This document shows, piece after piece, positions 46,459-58,690 of a stretch of DNA of 64,000 nucleotides. The DNA lies in NCBI RefSeq assembly GCF_902686445.1, contig NC_062219.1, positions 109,741,160 through 109,805,159 of the forward strand, read 5' to 3'. The notes beneath the pieces were generated by a model. It had not been told where the DNA came from, searched no databases, and worked only from the letters and a program-made list of their open reading frames with translations. The translations under genes were made by a program, and so were the position numbers. Numbering within the stretch: the stretch's first letter is position 1; every line of letters starts with the position of its first letter. Source of the stretch: Sciurus carolinensis. Lineage: Eukaryota > Chordata > Mammalia > Rodentia > Sciuridae.

Positions 46459-47440
46459 TGAATGAAGTTTTTTTTTTGGTGTTCTGTTTTTGTCTTTTTT
46501 GGTACTGGGGATTTAACCCAGGGGCACTTAACCACTGAGGCAGATCCCCAGTCCTTTAAAAAAATATTTATTTAAAGATAGGATCTCTAACTGCTCTGGC
46601 TAGAGTTTCAAGAACAGTGTTGAATAGAAGTGGTGAAAGAGGGCATCCCTGCCTTGTTCCAGTTTTTAGGGGGAATGTTTTCAGTTTTTTACCATTTAGA
46701 ATGATATTGGCCATGGGCTTAGCATAGATTGCTTTTATAATGTTAAGAAGTGTTCATACTATCCCTATTTTTTCTAGTGTTTTGAGCATGAAGGGATGCT
46801 TTATTTTATCAAATGCTTTTTCTACATCTATCAAATTAATCATGTGATTCATACTACAGTGATGCAGCCACATCAATGTTCATAGCTGCTCAATTCACAA
46901 TAGCCAGATTGTGGAACCAAACTTGATGCCCTTCAATTGATGAATGGATAAAGAAACTGTGGTATATATATACAATGAAATATTACTCAGCCTTAAAGAA
47001 TAATAAAATTATGGTATTTGCGGGCAAATGGAAGAAATTGGAGAATATCATGCTAAGTGAGATAAGCCAATCCCAAAAGCCCAAAGGATGAATGATCTCA
47101 ATGATAAAAGGATGAAAATACATAATGGGGCGTGGGAGGGGGGCAAGAATGGAGGAAGGAGGGACTGTATAGAGGGAAAAGAGGGGTGGGACGGGTGGGG
47201 GGAAGGAAAAAGTAACAGAATGAATCAAACACCATTACCTTATGTAAATGTATGATTACACAAATGGTATCCCTCTACTTCATGTACAGAGAAACAATTT
47301 GTACCCATTTGTTTACAATGAAAAAAAAATAAAGACAGGATCTCGCTAAATCACTTAGGGTCTCGTTAAGTTGTTGAGTCTAGCTTTGAGATCACAGTCC
47401 TCCTGCCTCAGCCTCCTAAGCCTCTGCTGAATGAAGTTTT
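46459..47440 (-). repeat. MEN-type SINE split by an inverted L1, with 13-bp TSD
   Basis: Antisense ID part (GGTACTGGGGATTTAACCCA ... GAGGCAGATCCCCAGTCCT) at 46472-46570. The B1-like part resumes at 47331 (AAGACAGGATCTCGCTAAAT ... CCTGCCTCAGCCTCCTAAGC). TSD TGAATGAAGTTTT is exact at 46459-46471 and 47428-47440. Confidence 0.93.
46574..47344 (+). mobile_element. short L1 with 5' inversion inside the SINE
   Basis: From 46588 to about 46850 the sequence is antisense ORF2 RT (reverse complement encodes [23 protein letters not shown] and a degenerate [10 protein letters not shown]). From about 46850 it turns to sense ORF2 C-terminus (GCAGCCACATCAATGTTCAT ... CAATCCCAAAAGCCCAAAGG), first-type 3' UTR and A-tail to 47330. 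TSD AAAGA[T/C]AGGATCTC at 46574-46587 and 47331-47344. Confidence 0.92.
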
Positions 47441-48179
47441 AAACCAACTCTTTCCTTCTTAATTCTTCCCTGTCCTCCATTCCAAATGAGTAGACTGAAA
47501 CTCTCCAAATCCTTTTTTAATCTGTTTCTTGAGGGCTGTCTCTGATCAGTGGCATAAAGCTCCCATAGGCAAGGAGCACAGAATGCTCCTTCCTCATTCA
47601 TTCAAAAACTGTCCCATGAGAGCTCCCAAGAGTGTTCCTTCAAGGGCGATAGCAATCCTGCTCTTGAACTGATCTCACTAATGCCATCATCACCCACACT
47701 CAGGACACAGGCTTTGGGGGCCCTGGCCAGCATGAAGGTTTGCTCTGAGAGAATTTATCCACTGAGTTTCTTGTTGGACCAAGTATCCATGTGGTTAGGC
47801 TCAGCACTTTCATAATTTTGGTCATATTCTGTATTCAAGGAAGAGCAAGTATGTAGAATGGCTGAGGTTTGAAGAAAGGCCATGAGGGATAATGGCTGAT
47901 CAGCACGTTGGCCAGTTGGAGGAAGTTTCAATACTTCTGAAACTGAAGATCAGTGAATGACCATATGAAAATCACATGAAAAATTTGGGTCAGGTTTTAT
48001 AGAAAGCCTGTGTTGTCAGTGCCACTTTGTAGTTATACCCAGTGACGTGTTGCTGTGGATTGTTACTGGCCCAACCACTTGTGCATAGCACTTAACCACA
48101 CAGCTTGAAATTGACCATGGAGTGTTTACACCATGGAAATGAGCAAACTCTGTAAATTAGGCTTGTTTTCCTATCACAT
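47441..48179. other. intronic, no recognisable element
   Basis: Unique sequence. Confidence 0.5.
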
Positions 48180-48670
48180 CAGTTTTCTATTATTTCTGCA
48201 ACAAATTACCACAAACTTAGTGGCTTCAAGCAACACAAATTTATTATTGTTGACTTCTAGAAATCAGAGTTCCAAAAATTAAGGTGTCGGCAGCACCATG
48301 TTCCTACTGGGGGCTCTTGAGGAGAATGCATTTCCTTGCCTTTTCTATTTCTAGGAATTGGCTGTATTCCATGATTCATGGCCCCTTCCTCCAACTGGTA
48401 GCTCTTTAAATCTCTTTCTTTAGATGGAGATAGAAATGCAGATGTACATATAGTGATGAAGCGCTAATCTTGTTCTCACTCTCAGACATCCACTTTGTCT
48501 TCACATCACTATCATTGATTCTGACCCTCCTGTTGGGCCCACCTGTAGAGTCCAGTATGATCTCATTTTAAGGTCCTTAATACAATCGGTTCATCAGTGT
48601 CCCTTGTGCCCTGTCATGAAACATATTAACAGGTTTCAGGGATATCTTTTGGGGATGGAGATTGTATTTC
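48180..48670 (-). mobile_element. MLT1-like MaLR LTR
   Basis: ATTATTTCTGCAACAAATTAC, GTGGCTTCAAGCAACACAAA, GACTTCTAGAAATCAGAGTT and AACAGGTTTCAGGGATATCT in antisense. Confidence 0.75.
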
Positions 48671-51159
48671 TCTATGTACCACACCTAGAGGGTTGCCAAC
48701 CAGCACGCCACAGATTGACTATACTGTATATTGGAGTTTCTGTGGATTTGAGAGTAATCTGAAGACTATACAGAAACTCACACATTTTCTCTTCCATAGT
48801 TAACCTCCTACCCTTTGATTTTTAGCACTGTAAAAAGAAACACTGATGTTTGATATCCTGTCCCTGATTATTATTATTGATAACTTAATTCTCTTGACAT
48901 ATAGAAGTGAGGAAATTACTCACCCAAAGCCATCGGAGCATGCTTATAATTTAGACCTTTAATTGGTGAGTGAGGGTAGAGATTTCCTTCCCCAAAAGTA
49001 AAATAACCAGTACACTTAAAGATTTAGGCATGATTTTGTTCAGAACATTGTATTACAGAAAGTATTCCTCTGTTTTCAGGTTTATAGTGAATGAATGTCT
49101 TAAATATTGATTGAGCAGAATGACATATATATCCTACTTTCCATGATTAGGTGGTAAAATCTCAAAGTCAGAGGAGCCCCCTAAGTTGTTTATCATCACA
49201 AATAAAGATTTTTGAATTGCTAACATGCCCAATTAAAATGCTAGCTGAGAGTCCATGAATACATTGGCCAAGTTTGTTGGTAATTGGCTATTTTCATATT
49301 TGGAAAGAGCATTGTTTCTAAAGACATTGATGACTTTTGATGATAAAAAGATAAATAGCACCACATGATAAAACTAGCATTGACACAAAGTAGTTATGGT
49401 AAATTAAACCTTAATAAATCAATACAAAGTGCAGGAGAGTTCATAAAGACAGCTTATAAATTATCTTAAAGAACACTATGTAATTCACTTAGGAAAATGG
49501 GGTAGGAGAGTAATTGAGAGAATTTACTGTAGGTTCTCTATTTCAGTTTTGATAATTTTGTTTTCCATTTTGGTCTCCCATTGTGTTTGGTTTTCCACAT
49601 ATTTCATTTTGAATAGAATTTTCATGATTTTGATATATAAGTATGTAGACATTTTGTTCAAAATGTAGTCAGTAAATATCAGAGTTTCCTCCTCATCTTA
49701 TTTGGGAATAAAATATTTTTTTTATACTGTGAAAGGAGAAAATCCCTTATAGTGCTAATCCTGCTTTTCATTGTTGGAATACTGGGCTGGGTAAATCAAA
49801 GCATGCTCTAGAGCATATTTTTTTTTACTAAGTGTTGGTTAAAATTAAAGGAGGCTAGTTAATAAGTAGTTTGTTTTTTTATTCATGTGAGGACTTTAAT
49901 GTGGATTTAGAGAATAATTTTAATAAAGTCACATAATACCTTTAATAGTTTTAATGATGTCACATGACCCCTTTGCTTGACCCTAGCAATAAATATTAGT
50001 TGTTCTAAAACTGAGTGAATAACCTCCAGCATTTATTGTTGTTGACCACTAACCATGAAAAAGGAGTTGACTTGAATTGTTTTTCTTTGAATGAATTCAT
50101 TGAGGATTATATACATATAAACATATATTATATATGTCCTATATAATATTATTTTTATCTCCAGGGATTTTATTAGAATGTGAAAATAAGGTTTTTAAAA
50201 AATAAAGACCTTCCCTATATACAAAATTCAACAGGGAAAATAAATGTGCACACACACATGCTTATTTATTGCTGGGAAGATATTCAGCAAGAAGAAAATC
50301 ACTTAGCTATTGCTTGAACTTTCCAGCAGAAAGTTCCTCAAAGAGCCCCTCCTGCTTCCATATTCTGCTTCTGTCTTCATTTGTTAATTATTTATACCAG
50401 CCATACTCTTTTCTGTTGGAGATCATTTTCCTGATTGATGGTATCTGGGGCCCTCTACACAAAAGAATTTTAAAGGCTGTATCATGGAGAATCGCTTTTT
50501 TTTTCTTCCTCCCTCAATTTTTAATAAGCCTTAGAATCTACAGCTAATAGCCTCCCTTAGTTCCCTTGTCTTTTGTTTTCTATTTCTTATTCTTGTTTTA
50601 AAAAAAAAAAAGTATTGAGAATCTGCTATTGCAAATCCCTTGAAGAAAATAATCTTTTATTATTTAGGGAGAAAAAGTAAAAGCGAAATCACACATATAA
50701 GGTGATGGGGGTTGCAAATCCAAACTCTCCCGGAAAAGGCGGATTCTAAAACAAATTAGGGGGAGTAGGAGGATTGAGTTAAAGTATAAATGTATAAATA
50801 TTGAGTTAAAGTATAAATAGTCTTCTCACCTTTCTCTTTATTCTTAGATAAGCAGTTTTATGCAAGCCTTTAGTTGCCACCTATACCCTAGTATGTAACG
50901 ACATTCTAATCCTAAACGCTGTGTGAGCTGGGAATCAGACACCTCCTTTTGATGCTCGCGGTGGTGCAGAAAGTCATCATGTTCAGAGCTGAACGCTTGC
51001 TCATTCCGTCTAGCCAGGCCTCCTTTCAGTGTTCCCTGTGTTCCTGAACCAACCCACCTACACCCAGTTCTTCAGATCCCAAACTCTTCTTTGCTCTTGC
51101 CCACACCCTTTGTTATCTAATCCTAGAGATGTCACCTCCTAAATGTTTCTCCAGTTTGT
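48671..51159. other. 2.5 kb AT-rich, repeat-poor intronic region
   Basis: No mobile element recognised. Contains a local tandem duplication at 50773-50818 (19-bp unit, 27-bp period) and an AT palindromic stretch near 50110-50155. Confidence 0.5.
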
Positions 51160-51795
51160 TCACTTTTTGTCCCTGGCCCAAGAGTCCGGCATCTCTCCTC
51201 TGGACTATTGCATTGCCTCTGTCCCAGTCTCCACCTGGTCTATTCTTGCTGCTCTCAATTTTTTTCATTTTGTAGATTAAAGTGCTTTAGGTATGTTGTT
51301 ATTGTTGTTTTTGTTTGTTTTTATTTCTTAGTGGGCAAATTCACTAAAGGCTTTCCATTCCTTTTAGAATAAGGGTTAGTATTCTTAGCCAAGATTTCAG
51401 TTCACACCCACCTCAAAGCTTTTCCCTCACATGGCAACCCCTGGGCCCTGGGCCTTCAGCCATGGTAACTTCTCTCTTTCTCTCAGTTTACATGTGTTGT
51501 CATGTTCCCAGGTCTTTGCATGTGCTCTTTCCTCTGTCAGCATCTGTCATTTGTGCCCCTATCCTTATCCTTCCTCCATCAACCCTAGATCTTGCTAATT
51601 CCTCTGTTGAACACATGCATAGGACTTTCTTTCTTTCAGAGTCTCATCCATTATCCATTTCTTTGCATGATTTTTAATAAGATCTTAGCATGTAGTCCAC
51701 TGGAGCAGGAACCCATCTGGCTTTCTGACCACTCTCTAGTACCTAGCTCAGTGCCTGGCATATACCATAAGCCGAGGGAATAAATGTGTGATGCC
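51160..51795 (+). repeat. L2 (LINE-2) 3' region
   Basis: GGACTATTGCATTGCCTCTG near 51204, CCCAGGTCTTTGCATGTGCT near 51508, and the typical end CTCAGTGCCTGGCATATACC followed by GGGAATAAATGTGTGATG. Confidence 0.75.
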
Positions 51796-53129
51796 TATTA
51801 TTGGTTCTCCTAGATGTTGCTCATGCTAATAAAGACCTTTTACATGGAACCCATCTGTTTCTTTCAGAAATTAAAACTTTGATTGCTCTCAAGATGGTAT
51901 TTTCCTTCTTTAATATAATAATTAAGACAATTCTCATGCGTGCTGGATAGTCTGCTGAGACTTTATATGACTTATTTCATTTGACCTTTACAGCAACTGT
52001 GTGAGTTAAGATGTGGAGTTCTGCAGGAGCTTTTTGATACTAACACAGATCTGTTGTAATCAAGATTTGAATTCACATCCACATCTTTTGGTTCTGAGTC
52101 CAGATGCCTCTCTTGTTGTGCTAAGTGGTCTATTAGGTGATAAGTTCAGAGTGTACCCCGCAGAAGTGTTTTACAATTCTATTTTTCATTTATAGTTAAC
52201 TTACAGTGTTCCCTCAAATTAAAAGGGATCACTTAGGTGCAGTTCTGTAGAAACCTCGGTTTCTATAATCCTGGATCATCCTGCTTGCCCCAATTACTCA
52301 CACGTGGTCGCCCTTTTAAAATAATTATACACATAATTTATATTCTATTGTAAGCTTTTACTTAGTTGATTGCCTGATATTCCTGAGGTTGGGATCATCT
52401 GCCTTCACCTTCTAAATATTTATGTTGTCATTGATTTAAAGATGATGCATAGACCATGGGAATTTATCTTGTCTTATCTGTAAGAGTAAAACACTATAAG
52501 GAATAGTCTGCATGGTGGGAGAGAATGGAGAGAATCTGTCAGCTGTCAAGAGATTTCCACACACTTTGAGAAGAAAGCCGAGGGAGGAATGGTAACTGGT
52601 TTAGCAGAGCGAAGGGAGGAACAGAAGAAATGCCAACAGGATGTTCAGTGGGGATGAGGCTACAGGGTGATCTGGTGTAGTGGAAGTCTTCGGTCATCTC
52701 AGTCACCCATCACAGTGGACCTCCCTTGCCTCTCATTGGCCCAAATGCCTGGATGCAAAGAGGCAGAAGAATAAACACCCATCAAAGAGAAGCTGGACAA
52801 CCAATCCTTGCCCAGCCCCAGCAGATGCATGCTGCAGCTGGGTGGGGTGCTGAGTGAAGTGGGGCTCTTCTGTCAAAGGTTAGGAAAGGAATGGCGCAGG
52901 CAGAGCCAACCTGCAGTCTCCGCCACACACTGATGCTTGCAATTTTGAATTACTGGTTTCTCCCATTTCTCTTGAAAACCAAGAGCCTACTGATGATCAT
53001 GTTCAATACAGGTTTATTGCAGCCTCTGCCATCATTCTGAGTGTGCACTGTTGTGTTCATCCAATGAGCATTTCTACCCAATCCTGAGGTGCTTCAAGCC
53101 TCTGGGGAAAAATTAATGAAAAATCGTTG
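51796..53129. other. intronic, no recognisable element
   Basis: Unique sequence, somewhat GC-richer at 52500-52950 but without CpG clustering. Confidence 0.5.
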
Positions 53130-54005
53130 CTAATATTTATTTAATACACTGTATCTGATATTTTTAAAAATTATTTTACACATGTAATCTCATTTAACTT
53201 TAACAACAATGCAGTAGGTAAGGTACCACTATTTATACCCGATTACCAATGAGGAAACTGAGGTTCCGTAACTAGTCCAAGATCAGATAGGGAGGTGGAT
53301 CCTGAGAGTTTGGCTGTAAAAGACCATGCACAGAACTGATATGCTGACTCCTGAAAGGAAAGAATGGCAAGCCTTCCTTAGCAAGGAATACCAAGTGAGT
53401 GAGTTAGAGTAATAGACAATAATACCTTTTTTTTAAAAAAAGATATTAGCTGTATTGTTTTTGTAATTTTTAATTTAATTTCCCTGAAATTTTCGTTTAC
53501 ACATTTCATTTAGTCAAGTCTTTAAATAATGTTTAAGCATTAATGAAGGTTTCTTATTCCTAGGACTGCTAAATTCAAGTTATTCAAAACTTTTGAACTA
53601 TTTCAGGAACTCCAGAAACCATCCTGATAATAAAGTCCCATCTCACTCTCCTATAAGATGATTCTTCAATAATGTTCTCAGTGATCCTCCACAGGAGGGA
53701 CTGTTGTTATCTGCATTTTATTTAGAGACATGAAATAAATTTCCAAAGGTCACATAGCTAATAAGTGGCAGCCAAGTTTGGCACACACAGGTTTGCTGAC
53801 TCTGACCCTGCGTTCTACTTGAACATCTGCACAAGTTCAAATCCCAGCTTTACTTCTTACTGTGTGACCTTGATCAACTCACTTAACCTTTCTGTACTTC
53901 AGTTTCCACATTTGTAAAAAGTTATAAAAAGAAGGGTGAGGATTGAATGAAGTAATTTGCATAAAGTACATAGAAAATGACCTGTTTACACAGTAGGGGG
54001 TTAAT
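53130..54005. repeat. cluster of three MIR SINEs
   Basis: About 53130-53300 in antisense (CCAATGAGGAAACTGAGGTT), about 53640-53800 in antisense (AAAGGTCACATAGCTAATAA), and about 53815-54005 in sense (AAATCCCAGCTTTACTTCTT ... TGTGTGACCTTGATCAACTC). Confidence 0.75.
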
Positions 54006-54872
54006 ACAAAATACTTCCTTCGGCTCCCCACAGATTTATTTGTTTTTCTTTTCCCTTATAGATGAAATTTTGCATTGAGGAAGCATTTCATTTCTTTGCT
54101 AAGTCTTAGGGCTTTTTACTCTGATGTATTTACACAGTCAGCTGCTTCTCTTGTTCAGGACTGGTCAGGAGCTAGAGTGTTCGGCTGCCCGCTGTTTTCC
54201 CACACAGATTAATTAAAGTGTTTGCACTAAAGTAGCAAAAGTGCCTACCTTTTTAGAAACTGCTGGATGATGAAAAGAATTCAGTTACAATTAAAAAGTG
54301 GTGTCTTTAGAAACAATTATAGGAATACAAAATAAAATTTAGAGAAGGTCCTTTAAATGCACTGTGAAATGCCATTGTGAAATCATTTTGCCTATGTTTA
54401 GAAACACTCTGAAGAACTTTTATTCATTTAAAGTAGCAATAAAATAACAATAAAATTTCCATGGGAAGGAAACGTGAGGCGCCTTTGGAAGAGGTAATCA
54501 GTCTGCATCCAAACCAACTCTCAGAGTTAAAGCAATTGCTAAGTGAACCACAGGGAAATGTTTCATGCAGAATTTTTATTAGTGAAGTGAATTTTATTTC
54601 ATAAGGATGGCTGTGCTTCTGAAGATCAAAAATTAAGGATTTGATACATACTTTTTTTTAAGGTGAGCAGGCACATAAGTGTATGACTCAAGAAACTAAT
54701 CATGGGTAGGCATTCAGACTTCATGTGATTCAAGCAGCAATTTAACTTTCTTCAGTATCTGATTATAGAAAAATAACTAAGAAGACATTAGTACAGATGG
54801 AAAAAAAATAAAAATGTCTTTTTCTTTTTTTTTGTAAGCTAGCACTAGCCTAAATATATTTTCACTAGAATG
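54006..54872. other. intronic, no recognisable element
   Basis: Unique AT-rich sequence. Confidence 0.5.
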
Positions 54873-55198
54873 CAGTTGCAAAACGTTCAGTCTGAGGACC
54901 CTTTGGGGTTGCCAAGACCTGTCTGGCATCCGCCAGGTCAGTCACCATAGGATTTTTGCCCTTTCACTCACAATCTCGCACAAGTGCACAGTGGAGGTTT
55001 CTAGAAGCTGCTCCCAGTGTGGTGATGTTGATCTGAGGACTTATAGAATGTGCTTGCTATGTTTCTGTGCTTTAGAATTTTAATTTTCAATATCTTAAAT
55101 GTATACTGGTTAACTATACATTTTTAAAAAGTCCTCTGGTGTCTTCAGGAATTTTTCAAAGCATCATGGGTCCCTGAGACCAATGAGTTTGAAAACTG
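54873..55198 (-). mobile_element. hAT-Charlie-like DNA transposon relic with terminal inverted repeats
   Basis: The left end CAGTTGCAAAACGTTCAGTC...GAGGACCC and the reverse complement of the right end CAGTTTTCAAACTCATTGGT...CAGGGACCC form imperfect terminal inverted repeats of about 30 bp. The right end resembles MER3/MER33/MER58-type termini. Exact family not assigned. Confidence 0.65.
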
Positions 55199-55849
55199 CT
55201 GTTCTAGAAAAGATAGCCTCAGACGGACGAAGTGGACCATCTTGTAAGTGCTGCTGCTGGCCAGCCTATTGAAGACCAGGCATCACTTACACAGCTGTGC
55301 AAGATGGATTTTGTCAATACCATTACCAGACATGCATCACACAATCATTTGTTCACGAGTTCTCCAGCTCCAACCAAAGCTCCATGCGAGTGAGGACTTT
55401 TTGACTGCTTTGTTCACATTGGTATCCCCAGTGCTTGCTGCAGCATCGAACTATTTAACTGTGCTATTATTGTCTTCCTTCTGTTCAGAGAAGAGAAGGA
55501 AGTTACCCCATGTCACATAGAAATCCATGGTCCCAAAAGGCTCCCATTGGGTGCTGTTCTCCTCATGGCCCTGGCCTGCTCTCTGCCTGAGTCACTCTGC
55601 TACCTTGGCTTCTGGTTAAGGCCAGATGCACAGGGGTTTGAGGCAGATATCACACATCTGAGGAGTCAGTACAGAGAGATCATCTCCTCTAGAAAGGAGA
55701 CAGCAATGACATCCAGGCAAAGATAGCAGGTAGTGTCAAAGGTTAGGGTCAGAGAAGAGGCACTGGAGGGTGGGTTGGTAAACCAGTTGATGACAAGGCA
55801 GGGACCACTTTCAGACTTGTTTCATGCCTTTTGCTTGAGAGACAGGACA
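55199..55849. other. intronic, no recognisable element
   Basis: The frame at 55248-55520 matches no family. Confidence 0.5.
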
Positions 55850-56060
55850 TCCTAGTGATGAAGAAGGGGTTACTGGAGCTGTCGGCTGGGATTCAAATCC
55901 TGGTTTTACTTGCTTGCTCTGGAGCCTTTGGTGAGTTGCTTAGGCTTTCTTGCTTTAATAATTTTCTCACAGTGAGTGTAACAATATTCCTACTTACCTT
56001 ATAGGCTTGTTTTGCTGTTAAATGAACTAATGATGTAGGTAAGCCCTTAATATCATTCCT
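55850..56060 (+). repeat. MIR SINE
   Basis: GGGATTCAAATCCTGGTTTT, TGGTGAGTTGCTTAGGCTTT, and TAATTTTCTCACAGTGAGTG. Confidence 0.7.
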
Positions 56061-56809
56061 TGTGCTTAGTAAACTCTAAATAAGTCTTTGGAAGCATCAG
56101 CAATGTTTCTTTATTGGAGATTGTTGCAGGTTCATAAAGTTGAATTGTGTGCGGTACGAATGACCCCAGATTCCAACAGAGTGAGCAGCAGGGCCGCCGA
56201 GAGGGAGGCGCCATGGGGTAAGCACACAACTCTGCAACCAGACTTATGCTATTTAAGGGTGTTCGTACCATTTTTTGCCTTGTTTCCTTCTCTGTAAAAT
56301 AGAAGGAAGAAGAGTGCTCATCTTGTTGAATCATGCAAGACAGTGAGTTAATGAATATACACTGTTCAGAGAAAGACTGTAACCATCGTAAGCACCTGAC
56401 ATAGTTCATACTGAATAATCAAACTCTGCCTTTAGCAATTGGAGAACAGAAGTTCAATCCTATCTCAAAACTCAAAGAGATGGCAAAACATGTAGCCAAG
56501 ACAATTGGACTTTAAATAGGATAATTCAATACAATGAAATAAGAAGACACCCACAATTAATACCCAAGTGGATTACAAAGTGTGTAAGGAAGACAAATCC
56601 CTGTGTGTGGACTTCAAAGAGGAGGGGTCAGTCTTTATCTTTAGCTGATGGCTCCAAAGTACACTGAGCTCGAGGAAAAGGTTCTACCAGTGCAGTGGCT
56701 AAAAGGTATCTTCAGTAGGAAGAGGGAAAGCCTGGGTTCATCTTCTCTTTTTCTTTCTTTTTTGCCATTGGTCTTTCCACCATCATCTTTATCTTGAAAA
56801 GTGTCTAAA
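56061..56809. other. intronic, no recognisable element
   Basis: The 118-codon - strand frame at 56053-56409 resembles no protein and partly overlaps the MIR. Confidence 0.5.
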
Positions 56810-56960
56810 GTGAAGACAGTAGGACTAGCCGTCTGCAGACCTAGGCTTTGGTCTTGGTCTGGTCTGCTATAAACCACAATGTGACCTTAGACAAGCCACT
56901 TGACCTTTTGGGATCCCAGTTTCCTCATTTAGAAATAAGAAGGTCCAATTAAATTATTTT
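56810..56960 (+). repeat. MIR SINE
   Basis: TGTGACCTTAGACAAGCCAC and CCCAGTTTCCTCATTTAGAA. Confidence 0.75.
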
Positions 56961-57894
56961 AAGTCTCTTCCTGGGCTGATTCTGGGAATTTGCTTCAGTT
57001 CTCCAGAAATACCAGGACTTCCTAGAATGAAATTCGGAATCCAGATGGTTTAGCATGAATGCTTAGACTCACCCCTTCAGCCAGGCCCTGGAGATGGATC
57101 CCAACTGGAACACCTGGACATCTCCAGGAGCTGGTCCTTCTGGTCTTCAGGCCTGGCAACCATGGAGGGACAGCTTGAGGGGAGTCTGCATGGTCCTGAG
57201 GAGCGCATCCTTAACAAGGGGTTGTTTTCCTTGAAGTGGTTGTTCCCGTAAAGCATGCCCTTGACAGCTTCCTTATCTGTCTTCCCTCTTCATTAGTGCT
57301 GTGCCAACGTGCCTGTTCGATTCATCATGATTTAAAATTAGCTTCTTAGGCCTTCTAATATTTTCAACTTCTCTGCCTTGAGATACGCACCCAGCCCGAA
57401 CTTGGTTTTGTGCAGCCTTTGTGCAGCAGGTAAATAACTAGAATAGATCATTCCCACAGCCTTGGCTTCTCCCTCAATTAAGTGCATTTGCTCATTGCTC
57501 TTATTTATGTTCTTGGTGGAATAAACCTGAATTTTCTCAGCTAAGTCTGGCCTTGGAATTCAGGAGTTCGTTCTTTTATCTCCCTTCACTTAGCTATCAG
57601 GAGCATTGTAAATCCTTGACTAGAGTACTTCCTTCTTCATTGGCAAAAGCATCCTTTTTCTACGAGGTTTTGGCTCATTTTCTTTTCCTTTCACTAGATT
57701 TTCTTTTTCACTCCCTAAGGAATCTACTGCCACAGTCCTACCCTTGGCTCTCTCTTGCTTTTAAATAGTCCTCTTGCTTGGAAATGTTATTCACTAACAG
57801 CTTCATATGCCATGTAAGCAGATAACTTCCAAGTCTTATATTTTGACACTTAGACTGTTTTTCATCATCAAGTTGCTTCTGTCATTCATTAGCT
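56961..57894. other. intronic, no recognisable element
   Basis: Unique sequence. Confidence 0.5.
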
Positions 57895-58000
57895 GTTTCA
57901 GGGCATCTATTATGAATGGTGTATGTGCTGGTGCTAAGGAGATAGACACTAGTGATTTTCTCTGCCTTCAAACAATTCTCCTGGCATCTAATTGAAGTGA
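57895..58000 (-). repeat. L2-like relic
   Basis: GTGTATGTGCTGGTGCTAAG and TCTGCCTTCAAACAATTCTC resemble the antisense L2 3' end. Confidence 0.45.
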
Positions 58001-58095
58001 CACACAGAGTCAGATAATGTCATTGCTAAAATGAAAGAGTATCAAGCACGCTTCTTTGGTGATGGAAAAGAATAGCTCTCTGAGGCCATCAAGAA

Positions 58096-58178
58096 CAGCT
58101 TCCAGGGGCTGGGGAGATAGCTCAGTCGGTAGAGTGCTTACTTTGTAAGCACAAGGCTCTGAGTTCGATCCCCAGCAC

Positions 58179-58222
<44 letters not shown>

Positions 58223-58229
58223 AGCTTCC
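58096..58229 (+). repeat. ID SINE with intact Pol III boxes and a 41-A tail
   Basis: Body at 58104-58179: GGGGCTGGGGAGATAGCTCA with A box TAGCTCAGTCGG, and B box GAGTTCGATCCCC. The tail is 41 uninterrupted A (58180-58220). TSD CAGCTTCC at 58096-58103 and 58222-58229. The B box fits GTTCGANTCC exactly, unlike the other ID copies in this window. Derived from tRNA-Ala/BC1-type RNA. Confidence 0.95.
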
Positions 58230-58329
58230 TGAAAGAGAGGACATTGGAGGTGGGTCTTGAAGGGTGAGTAGGAGTTCGTGAGTTGTGACAGCTCCCCTCT
58301 TCCTTCAGCTCGGTTCACTCCAGTGTTCT

Positions 58330-58690
58330 GCCATCCCCTCAAATTCAGCATGTCGAAAGCCAGATTCTTCATCTTTTTCTCTAAATTGTTTTACCCACCT
58401 GACTTTCCTACTTCATTATTTGCACGATCGTTCAGGAAACATATTTTAGGCATTTTGGCTTTTGTTCTCCGTCGTCTGCTGTCAGACATGAACTGGTCTG
58501 CATTCTTCCTTCTTGTGCAGCTGTTACCCGGGCCCCAGTTACTTCATACTCTGCCACCTACTGTCTGGATTACTACAGTGCAGTCCTAATCCATTGGCCT
58601 GTCTCAGTTTCCTTCCCCATTTCATCTGTTTTGTGACCACTGCATATTACTCTTCCTTGAACACCCACCAGTGTGATCTCATCAAATGAT
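58330..58690 (+). repeat. L2 fragment
   Basis: GTCTGGATTACTACAGTGCA, CCTAATCCATTGGCCTGTCT and neighbouring text. The frame at 58278-58589 lies on it. Confidence 0.6.

Noticed and set aside
56053..56409. 118-codon - strand frame
   Set aside because: No recognisable domain; partly overlaps a MIR; no splice-site support.
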